Source: Megaleporinus macrocephalus | Lineage: Eukaryota > Chordata > Actinopteri > Characiformes > Anostomidae | Direction of reading: 5' to 3' | DNA: 64,000 bases | Assembly: GCA_021613375.1 (NCBI GenBank) | Contig: CM038726.1 | Coordinates: 10,920,253-10,984,252, forward strand | Shown here: positions 12,901 to 40,265 of the stretch, piece by piece | How positions within the stretch are numbered: position 1 is the stretch's first letter | How the letters are laid out: each line of letters begins with the position of its first letter | Translations under genes and position numbers: made by a program | The notes under the pieces: generated by a model | The model's input: the letters and a program-made list of their open reading frames with translations, nothing else | Told to the model about the DNA's origin: nothing | Database searches by the model: none

Positions 12901-15900
12901 CCTGACCCAGAACAGGTACAGTGGCATGACCACTACTGCATGTGCATGTATGTGTAAATAATGGTACTGAACATTCTGTGCATTTTTGTGCTTGTCTTTT
13001 CAGAGAATCACTAATGTGATCAACTGCAACATCTTGTCTGTCACACAGGTAAATATCTGCCTGGTTACTGCATCAAAGGTCTTTTAGTTTATTGCAAGCT
13101 GTGTGTAATGCATGCCAACCAGAGGTGGAGGATTATTACTGCTGATGAACGTTGAGTACTGATGATGATGAAAATAATGTAGATGTTTTTACTTATTCTT
13201 CAGATGAGCAGACTGATTTTGCCACACATGGTTGAAAGGTACACATTTAGTTTGTTCTAATCATATCGGATCTGCATCAAAGCGTGACTGCTGGTGTTAA
13301 ATTAGTACATGTATCTGTGTGTAGAGGTAAAGGACTTATCATCAACATATCATCAGAAGCTGGTTTTCAGCCACAGCCCATGCTGACAGTGTACTGTGCT
13401 ACAAAGGTAATATACCCCCCCACACACATACACATACACATAAACACATACTTAATGATATAGTGAGAAGAGGTTTAACCCTCCTGTTTACTTATAAATA
13501 ACAACAATAATGTTCCTGGGTCAGATTGACTCGATGGAAGTACAGTTTTTAACCATAAACTTTTCTCTCGCAGATATTTGTGACATACTTCTCTCGCTGT
13601 CTGCATGCAGAATATAGTTCACGAGGAGTCACAGTCCAGGTAGAAAATTATAGTACCATATGGAGAAAAAAGTCTAGTTTAGTTTGGTTGAACAACCACA
13701 TTGAGTTTGTTCAGTAATAAGTCTTCCTTATATGGTTCTAACAATATTTAACATACTGTTTGCGGAAGAAAATTGAAAAAAGATTTGATAAAATTTGCCT
13801 CAAAATGACTGCTAATAAATCACCTTTACAGGTTTGTGATGTTTTTTGTCGGTTTTATGGATAACAGTGCAGGGAAACACATAAGCAAGTCTATTAGATA
13901 TCACTGATCAACTTAATGCAGTTAAGTGTACACTGTGGACATTGGTTGCTTTTTACACAATGCCAATTGGTGTGGTACAAGCTTCCATTAGTTGTTAGCA
14001 ATATTAGCCTTGCAGCTCCTGCATACAACTAAAGAAGCAAGCAGCAGACACCAAACATATGTTGCCCCATGACCCCAATGTTTTCGGTTGTATAGTGGAA
14101 AATGGTGTATATTTGATTTCTGGACAAACTACTTGTTTATAGTAAATATTTAGATTTACTACTCTATATGTTATTATGTTAAATATGTTATTTACTTACT
14201 TCTCTCTCTCTCTCTCTCTCTCTCTGTTTGCAGTGCGTGACTCCATTTGTTGTAAGCACTAATATGACACATAATGTAAAAGTGAATCCCCTGGTAAAGA
14301 GTGCAGCTTCATTTGCCAGAAATGCTCTGAACACTGTGGGCTACAGCTCATTCACCAGTGGCTGCCTTACACATGCACTACAGGTACCCACACAGCTCTT
14401 TATTACTAGTGTTGCCCCCCATCCAGGTTAAGTTTATTTCATTTCTAGACATATTTTTTATTTGTTTTATTTATATTTCTTAGCATTTCCTATATTTTAA
14501 TTTAATTTCATTTAATTTAATTCATATACAAAAATTGGTTTAATTGTTTAATGATTTGTTTGAGAAGGAAGCACTGTTGGTGTAGGCAGCAAAGCAGTGC
14601 AACCGAGAAGACTCCCATATAGCAAATTAGTGATGACCCACCTCTGACTTACAAATCTTTCATTTGGCGAACAAATTGCTTTGGAATGAGAGCAATGGGG
14701 TCCAAATGCTGTTACAATGACTTACTCTTTAGTATTCAATGAGTCACCACAAATCATATTAAATCAAATTTTAATCAAATTTCAAATCAAAAGTTCCTAG
14801 TATTGGCAGATTGTGTCAGGCTTCCTAAAAAAAAGATGACACAGACCTGCATCCTGCCAGAAGTGACCCAGACCTGTTTTAAGAAACGTAGTCGAAAAAA
14901 TATTTAATATAGCCACATTTGGATTACCTACAGTTCGCCCTTACTGACAGTTGGCTGGGAGGGCCATGTGTCTCCCAAAACCCCATGTTATAAATCTTTA
15001 TCTCTCTTAGGCTGCATCATAAGCACAGTTAGTAGTGGCTAAAATAATTACATATCTGAATATTTCACAAGGTTTATGTGGCAACTGGGCAATAGCACAA
15101 TACCATTATCATGATAAATGACATCACAATATGTTACAATATGTTTTTCTGAGTTATGTTTTTAGTTAGAGTCAGTACTTGAAGAACAGTAACCAATGTC
15201 TGATTACAAAGAGAGCCTCATTGGCATTGTAGAAGTGGGTTTAGTGCAATACAGTATGTGAAATGTTAAATAAAAAATAAGAAAACTGGGTTCATTTAAA
15301 AATTTTAGTTCACTGAACTCATGAACTCATGTAACTCAAGACACATGTAAAACACACTGTTAATATTAATTGTTCCGTTTTTAGAAGTTTACTTAGTTTA
15401 CACACTTTTCAAACATTTCCCAAACATCAGCAGCTACAAATAAGAAACTTTAGGTTTGCATGCAACGTTTGTGTCACAATACTGCCACAGGTTGATGATA
15501 AAGAAAGTGTTAAAATTCATTTTCTCATTCATGCATTTTTTTACAGCTATTAGGTAGACTAAGTAATTCACCTTGTAAAGTGCAATACTAATGAGGGACT
15601 AGAACTTCATGTTTGTCATTGTATTATACCACTTATATTACCCTGATGTTACATTATTATTTAAATATTTGAAAACACTTGATTTATTTATTTAAAATTT
15701 GTATTATTGGAACAAGACAAATGGAATTATCTAAAAGTGTAATTGTTCTCAGTGCTTACAGTTTGTTTCATGTGCAACATGAAAACATATCCCTCACTCA
15801 TTCTCACAATATTTCTGTTTACAGCACGTCGCTCTGACTATTTTTTTCCCAGCTTGGCTGCGTCTCTCTCCATTCTGTGTGCGGCGAATGGAGAAATTTG

Positions 15901-15953
15901 CACAGAGCATGAAGCTGGAGGGAGTAGCACAGAGCCACAGCAAAGAGGAGTGA
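3952..15953 (+). CDS. hsd17b3: 17-beta-hydroxysteroid dehydrogenase, probably type 3 (11 exons)
   Basis: Coding exons: 3952-4114, 8151-8197, 8988-9063, 11684-11794, 12848-12915, 13004-13048, 13204-13238, 13325-13406, 13574-13639, 14234-14383 and 15825-15953. All joins are GT/AG with matching phase and give 972 nt, 323 aa. The N-terminus has a hydrophobic ER anchor (about residues 9-25). The short-chain dehydrogenase fold follows: cofactor motif TGATAGIG (57-64), LISR with the NADPH-selecting Arg83, NNVG, Ser192 and the catalytic YCATK (Tyr205/Lys209). The type 3 enzyme reduces androstenedione to testosterone with NADPH in the microsomal membrane; the paralogue HSD17B12 is a 3-ketoacyl-CoA reductase. 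I prefer type 3 because of FGQWAVVTG, ELARRGL and IQADFTE, but type 12 shares the exon number, so the paralogue needs a tree. The intron after exon 3 carries a gypsy remnant and a SINE. Confidence 0.82.
4500..4590 (+). repeat. Fragment of repeat family A
   Basis: The phrase 'gaccactgatgaagggctag' followed by a short diverged stretch matches the middle of family A as read in the copy at about 19895-20530 ('gtgactactgacaaaagaat'). It lies in hsd17b3 intron 1 and has no ends. Confidence 0.4.
5215..5735 (+). repeat. Near full-length copy of dispersed repeat family A
   Basis: Lies in hsd17b3 intron 1. It runs from 'tataccacctttactcctac' through 'gcactgccatggcactgaca' and 'gtggtcctgtgggtgtctct' to 'tttaatgttatggctgatcg'. 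The two halves are loosely complementary, as expected for a long palindromic non-autonomous transposon. It is a useful clade marker for the host. Confidence 0.65.
5990..6115 (+). repeat. Second copy of repeat family B
   Basis: 'tgaggtagcttttagaggta' and 'catctggtttctatcaccac' match the copy at about 3540-3690. It continues with 'ctctagagcatttcaaatca', and part of the same family reappears at about 7020-7095 ('tttcacatcaaaccactcgc'). The class is unknown. Confidence 0.5.
7265..7410 (+). repeat. Fragment of repeat family A
   Basis: Contains 'gggtgaaaggtggctaacag' and 'actacagtctgtaattgaag', which align with the end of the copy at 5215-5735. It is flanked by duplicated phrases on staying at 'aagt(a/g)gttggtcagtgta', so it was probably rearranged after insertion. 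Confidence 0.45.
7425..7830 (-). mobile_element. Tc1/mariner remnant with transposase fragment
   Basis: On the minus strand about 7823-7660 encodes a piece of Tc1-type transposase ([32 protein letters not shown], then KYGGGSM). Between the VLWTD catalytic segment and KYGGGSM about 40 residues of the family are missing, so this is an internally deleted dead copy. A terminal-like 'atgtgcaaaagttttaaaca' lies near 7426. It sits in hsd17b3 intron 1. Confidence 0.75.
9370..11210 (-). mobile_element. Decayed Ty3/gypsy retrotransposon (RT, RNase H, integrase, chromodomain)
   Basis: Read on the minus strand, pol fragments appear in the expected order. Reverse transcriptase is at about 11190-10943 ([15 protein letters not shown]). 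RNase H is at 10870-10419 ([26 protein letters not shown]). The integrase C-terminus is at 10320-9982 ([30 protein letters not shown]). The chromodomain is at about 9954-9700 ([23 protein letters not shown]). Frameshifts, stops and a deletion that removed the end of RT make it non-functional. No gag or upstream LTR is seen. 9370-9650 may be downstream element sequence. It lies antisense in hsd17b3 intron 3. Confidence 0.85.
11320..11650 (+). mobile_element. tRNA-derived SINE
   Basis: Starts with the degenerate tRNA-like head 'gggcagcccagtggcagtag' and continues with the conserved fish SINE body 'gagtttcctctgggtgctcc' and 'cctcccacagtctaaggata'. It ends with the tail 'gatgaatgaatgaatga'. The insertion ends about 34 bp upstream of the hsd17b3 exon 4 acceptor, so branch-point space for that exon is tight. 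Related copies lie on the opposite strand at about 47095-47380 and 47695-47945. Confidence 0.75.
12100..12440 (+). repeat. Decayed copy of repeat family A
   Basis: 'cactcataccagcaccacac' and 'aataaagtggatagttagtg' match other family A copies. It lies in hsd17b3 intron 4. A small AATAATAAAGAT-type simple repeat (about 12311-12350) interrupts it. Confidence 0.45.
12515..12730 (+). mobile_element. Short Tc1-type MITE-like element
   Basis: Bounded by 'gactgtgcaaaagtcttagg' on the left and 'caaacatttgtacagtattg' on the right. These are roughly inverted and resemble the terminal repeats of Tc1-derived miniature elements in fish. There is no coding content. It lies in hsd17b3 intron 4. Confidence 0.45.
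14200..14226 (+). repeat. (TC)n microsatellite serving as a polypyrimidine tract
   Basis: A pure TC run ends only a few bases before the acceptor 'tgtttgcag' of hsd17b3 exon 10. Its length is likely polymorphic and it replaces an ordinary pyrimidine tract. Confidence 0.75.
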
Positions 15954-16510
15954 TTCTCACATACACATATATACACACAGATTTGCACAAACCACAAGAC
16001 CTTAATACATAAAACGGACAAATACCGAAAATAACCTTCTTCTTTTTTGTTATGCTGTAAAGCACCTGTAATCAGGGATCACTACAACACTGTCATGGAT
16101 CATGTACACATAATATGATTTCCAGCTTTACTTCACAATATTAGGGGAAGTAAGGAAGCATTAGTCTGCTGAGTTCACTCTCAGATTTAGAGATAAAGAG
16201 AAAGTAAAACATAGGACAAAGTTAAAGAGCTGGAAATGTGTGTTTGTTTTGTACATATTCTCTTGTATAACTAACTCTTGTGACAGAATATGAAATATTT
16301 GCACATATCTGTTTGATTATATACAGTACAATGAACAGAAAAGAATCAACTCTTCTAAACTGTTCTAAACTTATATAAGTTTATGCTAAAATGGGTGCTA
16401 AAGGTTCTGTCTTATTTTCTATTAAACATTCCCCTTACAGTTTTCACTGAATGATTTCTTACTTGTATTTAAGAGCTGTTTTAGTGGAAAAAGTAATAAA
16501 AAAAAACGTG
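15954..16510 (+). other. Probable hsd17b3 3' UTR
   Basis: Sequence after the stop codon. The first canonical poly(A) signal AATAAA that I see is at 16495-16500, followed by an A-rich and GTG-containing stretch. A second 'caataaaac' lies near 16787. Confidence 0.5.
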
Positions 16511-17195
16511 AGGTGAAAAGAGGCCTTGAAAAGAGGACTTTTGTGCAAGAGTTTCTGTTTTTTCCAAGCGCTCAATCTGGGACTGATCATATGCTACAGA
16601 TGTGGCAGATAACAGACCAAAGTGGCCAAAAGCACCTCCCAAGCAACAAGAACTTGTGTATACCATTTGTCAAAAAAGGAAACCATGCTAATCAGTTCTA
16701 GAAGTTTAGGAAGATTTTACAGATGCAAACAAACCCAAACACAAAAAATACAAACAGGGTGCATCACTTTTATACCCATTCCACATTCAATAAAACTACA
16801 ACACCCCTGTTTAGATAGTGTGTCAAAGGGGCATTTCTAGTCCTGTACTGAGGACGTGAGGTGTAAGGTAGCATATATAAGACAAATAACATAGGTCCTA
16901 AAACAGAGCCCTGTGGAACACCACACTTACAGGGCTCTGTACTGACACCTGTACTGACACCTTTCCTGTATGCTTAGCGCCACCAGTCACTCACTAATTA
17001 TTTAATAGATCCATTCTGGCCACTCGGCCGACTAAGGCCGTACCTAGCCCCACTGGTACCGTTAATGCATTCTCAGTACCGCCAGTCCCCCATCGATTTT
17101 ACCAATATGGCAGATCCATTTTGGCAGACAACCAATAAAAAAAGGAAACATATGGCATACAGATGCAATATGTATGCCATATGTGAGAGGTGTTA
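16511..17195. other. Intergenic, no gene seen
   Basis: Between hsd17b3 and slc12a9. About 16855-16960 carries 'cctaaaacagagccctgtgg', typical of old fish repeats. A perfect 13-bp hairpin ('catatggcataca' ... 'tgtatgccatatg', about 17149-17183) sits just outside the Helitron remnant and could be a terminal hairpin of that element. Confidence 0.45.
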
Positions 17196-17199
17196 CGAT

Positions 17200-18000
17200 T
17201 AAGACACCTCTAGTACCTGTGGAAAAAGACTGAAATTATATAGCAATGACAGCAGATCCAAACAATGGTTTCAGTAAAACACAAAACATCGCCAAGACAA
17301 ATCTTGTGATGTTTGCGCATGTCATCAAAGTGGCAATGTAGACCCTCAATGTTATGGTAAATCACTGTTGAAGCATCTGTAGCAGAGACATAACTTAGAA
17401 GTGTCATTGTATTTTTCATGTTCACTATCAGCATACTTTCAAGTGATGACAATATTTCCTCCTTACAAAATATCTTCATTTGGTTGAAATCAATTATGTG
17501 CAAGCCTTGAAAAGAGGTGGTTCTGCTGAGAGCTACATAGAGCTACCAGGTTTGAAAACACTCTTTAAAGACACGACTGCTGATGTTGATGTCATTCTTT
17601 CCACTCCCTGTGCGTTGTGCGTCATGGGAAAGTGACAATGTCAGTGTCTTCCACTCTTACAATGTACACAAGGTGTTTTTGAGGAGCCTGATTATGTCTC
17701 ATAGTCTGGGGTTATCCAGCTTCAAGCCAATTCGATCCACTATCATCCTTGCCAGCCTTAGTAACAATTTTCGAGATGCTGATTATTTCAGTCAGTCTTG
17801 CAATCTGGAATCGATCTTTACATATGTCCAATGTGTGGTCCTCAAAAAATGCAGACAGCTTTTGCTTTTAGCGGATCATCCCATACAACTTTTCTGGGTC
17901 CTTTTTCTGAGAGAAACATGTATAATAACAGCATGTTTGTCATTTGGCCACTTTTGAATTAATCCCATGTTGTCTTAAAGAACCAAGACATTTTGCCACT
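17200..18000 (-). mobile_element. Helitron remnant (Pif1-type helicase end plus endonuclease-like start)
   Basis: On the minus strand about 17540-17430 reads YVALSRTTSFQGLHIIDF, the motif VI region of Pif1-family helicases as found in Helitrons. It is followed in the same frame by NIEGLHCHFDDMRKH and DVLCFTET, resembling the start of the AP-endonuclease-like domain that Helitron2/Helentron elements carry downstream of the helicase. Minus-strand segments up to about 17960 (for instance CKDRFQIARLTEII) may be upstream helicase or linker but are broken by stops. No rolling-circle replication initiator motif was seen. Confidence 0.65.
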
Positions 18001-18830
18001 CATATACAATACAGTCGTTTGTAACTTGCAAAGTCTGCCATGCACATTGACATTGATGTGCATGGGGCTTGTGGCCTGGCTTTGTATTTTTCAGGTAATT
18101 CACACACCCATCACACACATTTCTTTTATCTCCAGACATTTCATAGATAAACTCATCTTCATGTTGTTATCAACTTTGCAATGCCATGCCTCTCCAGCAT
18201 ATCCTTATCTGAGCAGGGGAGATAAATCTATGACACACAGTGACACACAGTATAGGTGGGACTTTGTGGAATGTGTCATTTAAACCGAGGTTGTGCTTCT
18301 TGAGGAATCTGATTCTTGAATTTGTGAACTGGCATGTCTTTCCTGTCTTCCACAGAAACTGAGAGTACTGATTTCCTGTATTTTACTGTATTTCCATTTA
18401 ATGCGACTAGCACACCTAATGATGTGCTGTGTTTTCAAATCGCTAGTTTTCAGTGAAAGAACCCAACATTTATTTGGCTATATGGTGGGCAGTACAAAGT
18501 CTTTCATCCATGTTTAAAGAATGGCCATTGCATGGCCTTTCTGTTTTTTGTACTATAACCTGGATGCCAACTACTCCTATTTCTTCTGCAATATCTGAGT
18601 AGAGACCTCAGCTTATGTCTTCTCTTCCTTTTAGTCTGTACTGTTTCTTAGAACACCAGTACAACATTTTGCCAAATTACTAAATTAATAGCTTTTATTT
18701 TACCTTTGTATATACTGCTCAGCGAAAAAAAGTTTTAAAAAGACATGCAAGTTAGAATCTAACATGCTTGGAGAAAAACGTTGCCCAGATCTGCTGCATT
18801 GCTGAGACTCCTCCTTTTTTGTGTTGGAAA
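18001..18830. other. Intergenic, possibly further Helitron sequence
   Basis: No recognisable domain. It contains a short direct duplication 'gacacacagt' twice at about 18231-18250. It may be the decayed upstream part of the Helitron, but I cannot show that. Confidence 0.3.
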
Positions 18831-18834
18831 GTGA

Positions 18835-19650
18835 CTGGCATGTTGTTGCTAGGTTGTCCCAGCTGGTTGCTAGGGTGTTGCTATGGTATCCCAGCTGGTT
18901 GCTATGGTGTTGCTACATGGCTGCAATGCTATCCCAGGTAACCACTTACAGGAGATTTCCATGGTGTACCGTGGTTCCTCTATGGGTTGAGAAGTCGTTG
19001 GCTAAAAAAGAATGGGACTCTAGGGACTCTAAGTGTGTTGGGTATGTCTGTTGATAAGAGCTTGGAGATCTGCCCTGGCAGTGTGGTGGCTGTAGGTTGA
19101 ACAAAACCATAATGTTTGGGTCTGCTCTAAAAATGAATGGGACCCTATAGGAAAAAGGGATGAATAAACGACAAACAGAGGTTGGGGATTAGAAGTTGGG
19201 GATGGGCTGCCCTAAGTGAGTTCCTCCCATAGAGAATGGGACTCTATGGGAGGAATGAGTTTTGTGGGTGTCGATTAAACGAAACCATGATGTTTGTGTG
19301 GTTTGAAAATGAATGGGACTCTATGGGAGGAACGAGGGATGAATAAACGACACATAGAGGAGTGCGGGTGGATACATTTGTGCCTGGGGATCTGTCCTAA
19401 GTTATTACATGCAGTTTGGAGCTGTATGTTAAACAAAAGCATGATGTTTGGGGGTGTCCAAAAATGAATGGTACTCTATTGGGGGGAAAAAGAACCAACA
19501 CTACAGTCGTGGTTAGGGTTCTTCCCTGAATCGGTGTATGTGGAACGATGTCTGTCGGTCGAGCATAAGTACCTTAAATGGCCGTGTACATTTTCATCCC
19601 ATTCATTTCTATGGGGGAAAAAAAGCTGCTAAATTCCACTCATATCCGAA
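18835..19650 (+). repeat. Two adjoining degenerate tandem repeat fields
   Basis: 18835-18945 reiterates 'gttgctagggtgttgctatg' and 'atcccagctggttgct'. From about 18990 to 19640 the phrase 'aatgaatgggactctatggg' and variants recur at intervals of roughly 90-170 bp, alternating with 'aaaccatgatgtttg'. This is a satellite-like, non-coding block; similar 'gttgctagg' arrays are common in teleosts. Confidence 0.7.
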
Positions 19651-19894
19651 ATTCGTGCATTCAATCAAAAAGCTATCACACTTTCAGTCTGTAACACTAT
19701 TAGTACCCATATATATAATCTCCTCATTTCTAGATTCATAAACAGATTTACCATGCTTAATGAGAACAGGCTCCTTAAGCGGTAAACTGGAGGAGGAGGA
19801 GCAAGGAAGCAGCTGGTAAACTATGGTTCAAGAGACTTGGACAATAACACAAAGGTCTGCTTTTCATTTGGGTCCCAAGTGTATCTTACTGGGG

Positions 19895-20530
19895 TTTTTT
19901 TGGGCAGAGCTGTTCAACCTACCTAGTTTTGGAGACCTCTCTGCTGGAAATGTGTGACTACACTCAGTGTCCATACGGTAAGTGTAACTTATAAAATGGA
20001 CAACATTTGCACTTCTACGGTTACAGACTGTAGTCCCCCACAGGACCAATGGGGAGGAAAACCATTCTCATCCCCTTCATTGATACCGACGTGGTAGTGT
20101 GTGACATTTAAACACCTATCACTCCTGGACTAAGAACAGGCCACCAAGCCGAATATCCAGCCAGCAGCCTCCTGTGGGCAGCGACCTGTGACTACTGACA
20201 AAAGAATTAGAGCAAGACCAACACAAACTGTGCAGCTGCAGTTGGTCCATCATCTCTGACTTTACATCTACAAGATGTACAAACAAGGCAGGGGTGTCAG
20301 AGTGGGCAGCAAAGGAACGCTGTTTACAAACTGCAGCAGCATTGCACGCTCTGATCCACTCTGACCAGCGCAACACACACTAACACATTAGCACCATGTC
20401 AGTGTCACTGCAGCACTGTGAATGATCCACCAACCCACATAATACCTGCTGGTCCCGTGGGCTCCGTCATTGAATAACAGATTAAAAGAGGGCTAAGAAG
20501 GCACGCAGAGAAATAGTTGGACTTCAGTCT
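19895..20530 (+). repeat. Full-length-like copy of repeat family A
   Basis: The best-preserved copy. It includes 'tttaaacacctatcactcct', 'aatatccagccagcagcctc', 'ctctgactttacatctacaa', 'gtcagtgtcactgcagcact' and 'aataacagattaaaagaggg'. The two ends carry complementary phrases around 'acagactgtagtcc' and 'ggacttcagtc', in keeping with a palindromic DNA element. It is intergenic, downstream of both flanking genes. Confidence 0.65.
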
Positions 20531-20534
20531 TATT

Positions 20535-21035
20535 TTAGGCGCACAGCAGCTCACTCTAACTATACTTTTCCCCTCCAAACTGAGAAATACTACTTCTTTC
20601 AATTTTAAGAAAGCACTTTTACATGTCGCAACAAACAACCTCCGTTTAATACCTGTGAGAAAAAAGAAACATGATTATACAATTAAGAACAATTTTAGTC
20701 ACATAACTATCCAAACAAGAATGTTTTCCTCAGTTGTGCCATGCACACACTCTTTGGAACAATGTTTTGCTTCAAGTATTTCCTGCCACTGACTTTACAC
20801 GTCTTATTTTAAACAGAGATGGCACTCATCAGATGTCAGAGGGGAAAAATAGTATAAATGCAATCCTGTAACAAATCGTGTGAGGTAGTAGAATCTTTAA
20901 GTACTTTCTGTGCATAAAACCAGCTAGAAGATGCTCCTCTTAAGTGAAGGTAACTAAAAACACCTAATTTTAAAGAAAAACAAAAGAAACTTCAAGGTTT
21001 TATCATTGGTATCATCACAAAAGAAAAAAGTGGCC
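20535..21035. other. Intergenic, no gene seen
   Basis: AT-rich sequence between repeat A and the slc12a9 3' end. No conserved exon or RNA gene is recognisable. Confidence 0.5.
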
Positions 21036-21623
21036 TTATGCCGTCTCTGCTTTTATTTTGAAGTTGCTTTTGAAAAGTGCTTATATTATAACTGTTAAAG
21101 CTTCATGACATGCTTTTACATCGTAACAGTGATTGACCAACACGCAACAAAAATAAATCATCGTCTCTCTCTTTTGGTTCAGGTTGTTTCTTTAAATACA
21201 TTCTTTAGAACTTAAATAAATGAAAATAAATACTTTGTTTGAACAGTAGACCAACCAAAAAGAAGCAAAAGTGATAAAGCAGTGGCTGCTGAGGTCTGTG
21301 AAATATAAACTAGCTTTTAGACATGTGAGACACACTATTCCCCAAAACAGTCGGTGCTTTCCTTTGCATGAGCCCACTTGACAGGCTTGAAGCGACAGTT
21401 CAGCACATATTCAAGTTTCCCCTTAGCTCATATTTAGCTATGCTAAGCTGGTAACAAAAGGCCTCTATTACTTGTTAGTTACACTAGCCAGTGCAAAGAA
21501 ACAAACTTTGGACCCCAAATGTCACGTTTTGTCTGATCGACTATATTCAGGCTATGAAGATAATTCCCTATAATTTGACTTTTGGTCAAATCATGACTTT
21601 AAGTCAATGATAGATACATACAC
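21036..21623 (-). other. Probable slc12a9 3' UTR
   Basis: On the minus strand, sequence downstream of the slc12a9 stop codon. A canonical AATAAA reads on the minus strand at 21057-21052, about 570 nt after the stop, giving a plausible cleavage site near 21035. Confidence 0.5.
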
Positions 21624-38287
<16,664 letters not shown>

Positions 38288-38984
38288 GGCCTGAAAAAGG
38301 GGACCTCAGTCCTGATGCCGTGAAGGGCTGTAGGGGTGATAAAATAAAAGCTGCATTTTAACCATTCATGTCAAACAACTACAATGTGCTGTGATTACAT
38401 TTTGTAGACTTTTTTACTGACAAATCTAAACTAAACCTTGCTTTTGACCACCTTCACATTTCCTTTAAAGAAACATATGGTCAACAAAAATGTACAATTT
38501 CAGACACTGATATTAACGTTGACAAAGTACAGGTCATAGCCAAATGTTTAATGAACCAAATCATTGGGTTATTAATAATAAGTATGTATAACTGCATCTG
38601 GCCATTTTTTACCCCAAACAAAATAGTGTAACTTTTATGCAGACATTAGAGAACAACATTAAATGCTTAATTAATACAATAAATGCACGTTTATTTGACG
38701 ACATATGATATGCGATAATATTTTTTTTTTCAGGCTGGTTTTTCACTTTTTGAAATGAAACAAGCAGTTGGTCAGCATACTGACGGTATGCATCATACGA
38801 GGAGCATTGTGTATAATATACTGTATTGTGACAATATATCTCAATAATTATATATATTATAGTGTCATATTGTCCAGCCCTACGTCATCATAGCTTCTTA
38901 GGAGCGAAAAAAACGTCTTAAATATAACAGTCATGTCTACAACAGTCACATGTGGCTTCATATTCGTCTGCTGCTTTTCAGAAT

Positions 38985-39055
38985 TCTCCATTCCACCTTA
39001 TAATTATACAGCAGTTACATTCAGTTACTATACATTTAAGATGGAACGAAATAGT
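38985..39055. repeat. Hairpin repeat (family C)
   Basis: 'cattccaccttataattata' then 'cagcagttacattcagttac' and 'tttaagatggaacgaaat' form an imperfect hairpin. Two related copies lie at about 51665-51770 and 52730-52835, each near a gene 5' end. Confidence 0.5.
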
Positions 39056-39577
39056 TCCGTCAAGAAACTAGTTTCAGTTTCGTGAACAGCGTGCTGCATA
39101 AATCTTGAGAGGAGCAGCAGAAGCATCTGTAGCTAAAATTCTGGACAGATTTACCAGGATTTAGTGGCTGACAGCAGAAAGGTCTAAATATAGGGCAGTA
39201 GTTAGTTTATGAAGGCGTTGCCACTAAAGCTGTGTAGATGTTTTAAAAAGCAGGAACTGGATGAAAACCAAGCTGCAACAGTGAACAAACTCTACGTATG
39301 AGAGCCTGAGCTGGGCTGAGCTGAGCTGAGCTGAGCTGACAACCTCAGCTAGCTCGAAATAAGCTTAAGACACGAAAAAGCCAAACAACTGCTAATAACT
39401 TCTAATACTGTAAAAGGTGGCAGGGTTTCATTTCAGCAAGGTTTGCCAGGGCATCGTTAAGGTCGGCGTGGCGCTTTAAAACACCTAGTCTGCGCCCAAA
39501 ACAAAGGTGAAAAATGATGCAGCACAACAGTGCAGACACAGAGAGACACAAATCAGAGCTGAGGTATCATAACCTAC

Positions 39578-39700
39578 CTTATAATCCTCCAGCCAGGACT
39601 TCTGTAGCTAAATACAACGATCTCCCTTTGGTAGCATCCCCTTCGATTTGCGTGGATTGCGTCGTCAACGCCTGAAACTCTTGTTTAGGACAGTCACGGG
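39578..39700 (-). promoter_or_regulatory. Probable slc12a9 promoter and non-coding first exon
   Basis: The coding exon 1 opens only 3 nt before ATG at an acceptor ('ttttttcag', 38291 side), so an upstream non-coding exon must exist. A good donor ATAAG|GTAGGTT on the minus strand ends at 39578. It lies below a CpG-richer stretch ('gcgtggattgcgtcgtcaac', about 39650-39670) typical of a housekeeping start. The exact start site is unknown. Confidence 0.55.
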
Positions 39701-39859
39701 ACTCAGGGGCGGAACCATGTGACTCCAAAAAGGGGTGGGGGCAAGTTTTTGAGGAAGACGTGTGAACCTAGTTAAAACAGGGCAAGATGTTAGTGTTGGT
39801 ATTTATGTACTCATTTATGTTTTCAGTTCTCATGTTTTCTAGATTGAATTATTGATCAC

Positions 39860-40265
39860 TCTACCGAACTGGATCAAAGACCGCAGATAGCAAATGAGTC
39901 TTGGCCCACATTTATTATCATCCGGCCCACATACCACATACCACCGTAAAAAGACGGCCGTTACTTCATCCAAACCTTCACCACAACCTTAACCCAAATT
40001 AAACTCTCAGAGATAATATGAGTCAGAATTTATCCAGATCACAGCCACAACGTATATGTGTGGGTCACATTTTGCTCACATGCAGGATGCCAGTTGGCAG
40101 CACTGCTATATCTATGCCAAAAGTGGACCAGATGTGTTTTGAAATTTATGGGCCATACGAGTTTTAATATATGTGGGCCAACTTTAGCTCACACGCAGGA
40201 TGCCGGTGCAGACAATGGGCGAGCAGTGCCAGATGTGGCCCACATCTGCATGGTATCTGGGACAG
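39860..40265. repeat. Interspersed repeat with internal duplication
   Basis: The phrase 'cacatgcaggatgccagttg' recurs as 'cacacgcaggatgccggtgc' about 120 bp later, with 'gtgggtcacattttgctcac' and 'gtgggccaactttagctcac' before each. The end has 'agatgtggcccacatctgca', itself a palindrome. It is a teleost repeat of unknown class. Confidence 0.55.
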
